From positions 1-6,347 of the forward strand of contig JAHIZQ010000020.1 in the NCBI GenBank assembly GCA_018814505.1: a stretch of 6,347 nucleotides of DNA. The letters run 5' to 3'. How positions within the stretch are numbered: position 1 is the first letter of the stretch; the number at the start of each line of letters is the position of its first letter. The position numbers and the translations under genes were made by a program. Below, one piece after another: positions 6,342 through 6,347 of the stretch. The DNA is from Candidatus Omnitrophota bacterium. GTDB lineage: Bacteria > Omnitrophota > Gorgyraeia > Tantalellales > Tantalellaceae. The notes under the pieces were generated by a model that saw only the letters and a list, made by a program, of their open reading frames with translations, ran no database searches and was not told the DNA's origin.

Positions 6342-6347
6342 TTTCCC

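Overview
This window is an ordinary, well-conserved housekeeping region. It has seven genes, all on the minus strand, so they read from right to left. I see no mobile elements, phage genes, CRISPR repeats, tRNA or rRNA, and no stretch over 100 bases without a gene. I found no candidate for an undescribed system.

In transcription order the layout is as follows. At the right edge is an OmpA/MotB-type lipoprotein (6341-5658). It is followed by a 95-base gap holding a perfect 13-bp hairpin. Then comes a tight cluster of uppS, cdsA, dxr, rseP and ispG (5562-664), and after an 83-base gap the first 193 codons of proS, which run off the left edge. Inside the cluster, uppS and cdsA overlap by 8 bases with the start I prefer, cdsA and dxr are 3 bases apart, and dxr and rseP overlap by 7. 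Three genes appear to use non-ATG starts, each behind a good Shine-Dalgarno sequence: uppS (GTG), cdsA (GTG) and rseP (TTG).

The functions fit together. Dxr and IspG are two steps of the MEP pathway that makes isopentenyl diphosphate. UppS turns that precursor into undecaprenyl diphosphate, the lipid carrier for peptidoglycan and surface polysaccharides. CdsA makes CDP-diacylglycerol for phospholipids. RseP is an intramembrane protease, commonly used in envelope stress signalling. ProS charges tRNA-Pro. From memory, the order uppS-cdsA-dxr-rseP-ispG-proS also occurs in Clostridia and several other phyla, so the order alone does not identify the organism.

The organism is probably a diderm (Gram-negative-type) bacterium with an A+T-rich genome. 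The evidence is the lipobox-bearing OmpA-domain protein, which would anchor an outer membrane to peptidoglycan. The variant CdsA signature, with GIGGMLDLID where the classical form has GHGG-x-DR-x-D, recalls the Planctomycetes-Chlamydiae and Omnitrophota type proteins. An uncultivated lineage such as Omnitrophota is my best guess, with low to moderate confidence.
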